This document shows positions 63,965-64,000 of a stretch of DNA of 64,000 nucleotides, piece after piece (the stretch's first letter is position 1; the number at the start of each line of letters is the position of its first letter). The translations under genes were made by a program, and so were the position numbers. Location of the stretch: assembly GCF_003014615.1 (NCBI RefSeq), contig NZ_PYGI01000003.1:124001-188000 (forward strand). Reading direction: 5' to 3'. The notes beneath the pieces are model-generated. The model had not been told where the DNA came from, did not search any database, and saw only the letters and a list, made by a program, of their open reading frames with translations. Source of the stretch: Marinobacterium halophilum. Its GTDB lineage: Bacteria; Pseudomonadota; Gammaproteobacteria; Pseudomonadales; Balneatricaceae.

Positions 63965-64000
63965 TCAGTGGCGTTCAAAAAAGCGCAGCATATCGTCGAA
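63965..64000 (-). CDS. C-terminal end of a minus-strand gene (truncated by window)
   Basis: The last 36 bases read on the minus strand as FDDMLRFFERH followed by TGA. This resembles the C-terminal helix of many alpha/beta hydrolases (…FF.RH), but eleven residues cannot fix a family. Convergent with the MMPL gene. Confidence 0.3.
   Translation of the reverse strand, partial: FDDMLRFFERH

Overview
The window reads as chromosomal DNA of a moderately GC-rich gammaproteobacterium of the Pseudomonas/Oceanospirillales kind. The reasons are the Pseudomonas-style order fimT-pilV-pilW-pilX-pilY1-pilY2-pilE, the pilBCD-coaE-yacG block, an MksFEB-type condensin operon, a REP-associated transposase with its REP elements, and a large CoA-ester catabolic region with DUF1302/DUF1329 envelope proteins. 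I cannot name the species from sequence alone.

Layout: 1-5.6 kb holds housekeeping genes: the mgtE 3' end, a DUF1285 protein, a MetF-like protein, a RayT transposase embedded in REP repeats, a DTGAS aspartic protease, yciH and dgt. 5.7-24.3 kb is a type IV pilus island. It has a canonical minor-pilin/PilY1 operon, a second minor-pilin operon that looks more AT-rich and lacks PilY1, two unusually large PilX-like proteins on opposite strands, an IS66 transposase scrap, two PilA-type pilins, then pilB-pilC-pilD running into coaE and yacG. 24.3-32.3 kb carries bolA, a DUF3422 protein, an unidentified gene, and an operon for a MukBEF/MksFEB/JetABC-like SMC complex with no visible JetD/MksG nuclease. 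Two identical tRNA-Asn genes and one tRNA-Pro follow, then a chemoreceptor.

34.9-63.9 kb is one catabolic region. A long minus-strand operon encodes two acyl-CoA dehydrogenase (ACAD) pairs, an SCP2/Ltp2-type thiolase-like protein, a small MaoC hydratase, a MaoC-DUF35 fusion and an SDR. Opposite it run an enoyl-CoA hydratase and another SDR. Next come an Old Yellow Enzyme homologue with a cysteine cluster, a third ACAD pair, DUF1329 and DUF1302 envelope proteins, an SDR, a LuxR-type regulator, a dedicated EtfAB, a second Old Yellow Enzyme, an SDR, a KshB/PaaE-type reductase, an HsaA-like flavin monooxygenase, and a Ycf48-like plus MMPL/RND pair.

The gene content closely mirrors the mycobacterial igr side-chain module (ChsE1/ChsE2, ChsH1/ChsH2, Ltp2). 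My main inference is therefore uptake and degradation of a large hydrophobic polycyclic or branched substrate, such as a steroid or terpenoid acid. In this model the envelope proteins and RND protein handle the substrate, the ACAD pairs with EtfAB do the oxidations, and MaoC plus the Ltp2-like aldolase remove the branched side chain. Ring-cleavage genes (KshA, KstD, HsaC, HsaD) are not in the window, so the substrate remains open.
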